Shown: positions 63,143-64,000 of the stretch, one piece after another
Layout of the letters: each line of letters opens with the position of its first letter
Numbering within the stretch: the first letter of the stretch is position 1
Assembly (NCBI GenBank): GCA_047967505.1
Contig: CM106541.1
DNA length: 64,000 nt
Source of the DNA: Dipteris shenzhenensis
Taxonomy: Eukaryota > Polypodiophyta > Polypodiopsida > Gleicheniales
Reading direction: 5' to 3' (one strand)
The notes under the pieces: generated by a model
The model's database searches: none
The model's input: only the letters and a program-made list of their open reading frames with translations
What the model was told of the DNA's origin: nothing
Made by a program: the position numbers and the translations under genes

Positions 63143-63973
63143 ATGGCTACTTTATATAATCTTGAGAAGTTCAATGGAAAGGGGTTCCATACATGGCAAA
63201 TGAAGGTAAAATTTGCATTAATGCGGGAGAACTTATGGGGACTTGTCAAACCTACTCCTACCGCTTCTTCTACGGCCTCAAATGCTGGGGAATCTTCAGC
63301 TCCGACACGACCGGCAAGGGATCCAGCAAGAGAAGAAAAAGCATATGGTATAATTGCTTTAGCTTTGGGTGATGATTACATACATCATATATCTGACTTG
63401 GAGTCTCCATCGGAAGCATGGCAGAAGCTAGATTTGATTTTTGGTGCAAGCTCTCACATATCTAAACTATCACTTAAAATTTCCTTCTTTGAATTAAAGA
63501 TGGCAAGTGATACTACTTTAGCTGCCCATGTCAACTATATGTGGAGTCTTATGACTCAGTTAGCTTCTATCAACTCTCCTATCACCCCTGATGATGCTAT
63601 GGCAGTACTACTTAAGAGTATGCCTGAAAGCTTTGATCACATTGTAAGCACTTTGAAGAATCTTCCCAATCCACACCTTGAAGGCATTATCTCAGCTCTC
63701 CAAGAAGAAGAAAGACATATGGAGTTAAGGAAAGGCAATGACACTGCTTATGTTATGAAATTCCAGAAGGGCAAGTATTCTCCTTGCAATCACTGTGGAA
63801 AAACAAATCACCTATCAAAGGACTGCTTCAAAGTAAATCCATGCAAGCACTGTGGCAAAAACAACCATAGTGAGAAGTTTTGCAGAAACAAAGAAAAGAC
63901 AGAAAATGCAAATCTACTTACAGTGAATGAGCCTCCACAAGATGAGGCATCTTTTGAAGATTATGCATTTTGA
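63143..63973 (+). CDS. Copia-G gag, intact, two zinc knuckles
   Basis: The start at 63143 reads MATLYNLEKFNGKGFHTWQM, chosen over the longer ORF start at 63071 because the conserved copia gag N-terminus (L-KFNG-GF--WQMK) begins here. Length is 276 residues. The UBN2 core contains SPSEAWQKLDLIFGASSHIS, FFELKMASDTTLAAHVNYMW and LKSMPESFDHIVSTLKNL (about 105-195). Two CCHC knuckles follow: CNHCGKTNHLSKDC (about 215-228) and CKHCGKNNHSEKFC (about 234-247). The ORF ends at TGA before any protease motif, so gag may be separated from pol by a stop. No internal stop was seen; pol would lie past the right edge. Confidence 0.85.
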   Translation: MATLYNLEKFNGKGFHTWQMKVKFALMRENLWGLVKPTPTASSTASNAGESSAPTRPARDPAREEKAYGIIALALGDDYIHHISDLESPSEAWQKLDLIFGASSHISKLSLKISFFELKMASDTTLAAHVNYMWSLMTQLASINSPITPDDAMAVLLKSMPESFDHIVSTLKNLPNPHLEGIISALQEEERHMELRKGNDTAYVMKFQKGKYSPCNHCGKTNHLSKDCFKVNPCKHCGKNNHSEKFCRNKEKTENANLLTVNEPPQDEASFEDYAF

Positions 63974-64000
63974 AGATCATCTCTATGTATGCTCCAGATC

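Noticed and set aside
1-64000. CRISPR array, bacterial operon, prophage or riboswitch
   Set aside because: The window is plant nuclear DNA by gene structure and element content; repeats seen are satellites, leaders and LTRs without regular spacers.

Overview
The window is nuclear DNA of a land plant with a large, retrotransposon-rich genome. The evidence is plant-type Ty1/copia and Ty3/gypsy elements with initiator-Met-tRNA primer sites, LINE, hAT and CACTA debris, and one spliced host gene whose introns reach 13 and 17 kb and are filled with LTR elements. Introns of that kind suggest a gymnosperm or fern, but the sequence alone does not settle the species.

The host gene is on the minus strand. 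Ten exons between 37988 and 5353 join without a frame break into 453 residues. They match TRM6 (Gcd10), the non-catalytic subunit of the nuclear tRNA m1A58 methyltransferase, which works with TRM61. Exons 1-3 lie at 37395-37988, exons 4-9 at 22444-24547 and exon 10 at 5353-5458. The C-terminal exon(s) were not found and probably lie left of the window.

Layout: 1-1660 is a decayed LINE. 2404-3102 is a tandem pair of LINE-like 3' ends, followed by microsatellites. Intron 9 (5459-22443) holds a three-level nest: an old gypsy (gypsy-A, about 6290-20427 plus a candidate 5' LTR), interrupted in pol by copia-B (8606-17805, TSD tggct), itself interrupted in RT by copia-C (9985-14575, TSD ataaa). Intron 3 (24548-37394) holds a copia remnant (copia-D, about 25790-34270) whose gag is split by a very young gypsy (gypsy-E, 26331-32868, TSD cataa). 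It also holds an in-frame 33-residue repeat coding block and a LINE endonuclease fragment. Copia-F (38957-46279, TSD ggttt) sits 968 bp upstream of the TRM6 start.

From 46280 rightward there is no clear host gene. The tract contains transposase fragments, a duplicated hAT/BED remnant, an LTR-less copia-F relative (51957-53930), a possible OB-fold/zinc-ribbon gene fragment (56121-57333) and a CACTA-like end with a Transposase_24-type gene (58404-60472). It ends with purine-rich low complexity closed by perfect hairpins (60530-61182) and a plus-strand copia (copia-G, about 61999 to past the edge) with an intact two-knuckle gag.

I found no clearly new biological system. The points most worth follow-up are the TRM6 gene with its giant introns, the young but defective gypsy-E, the repeated short tandem duplications, and unusual repeat arrays in several copia leaders and LTRs.
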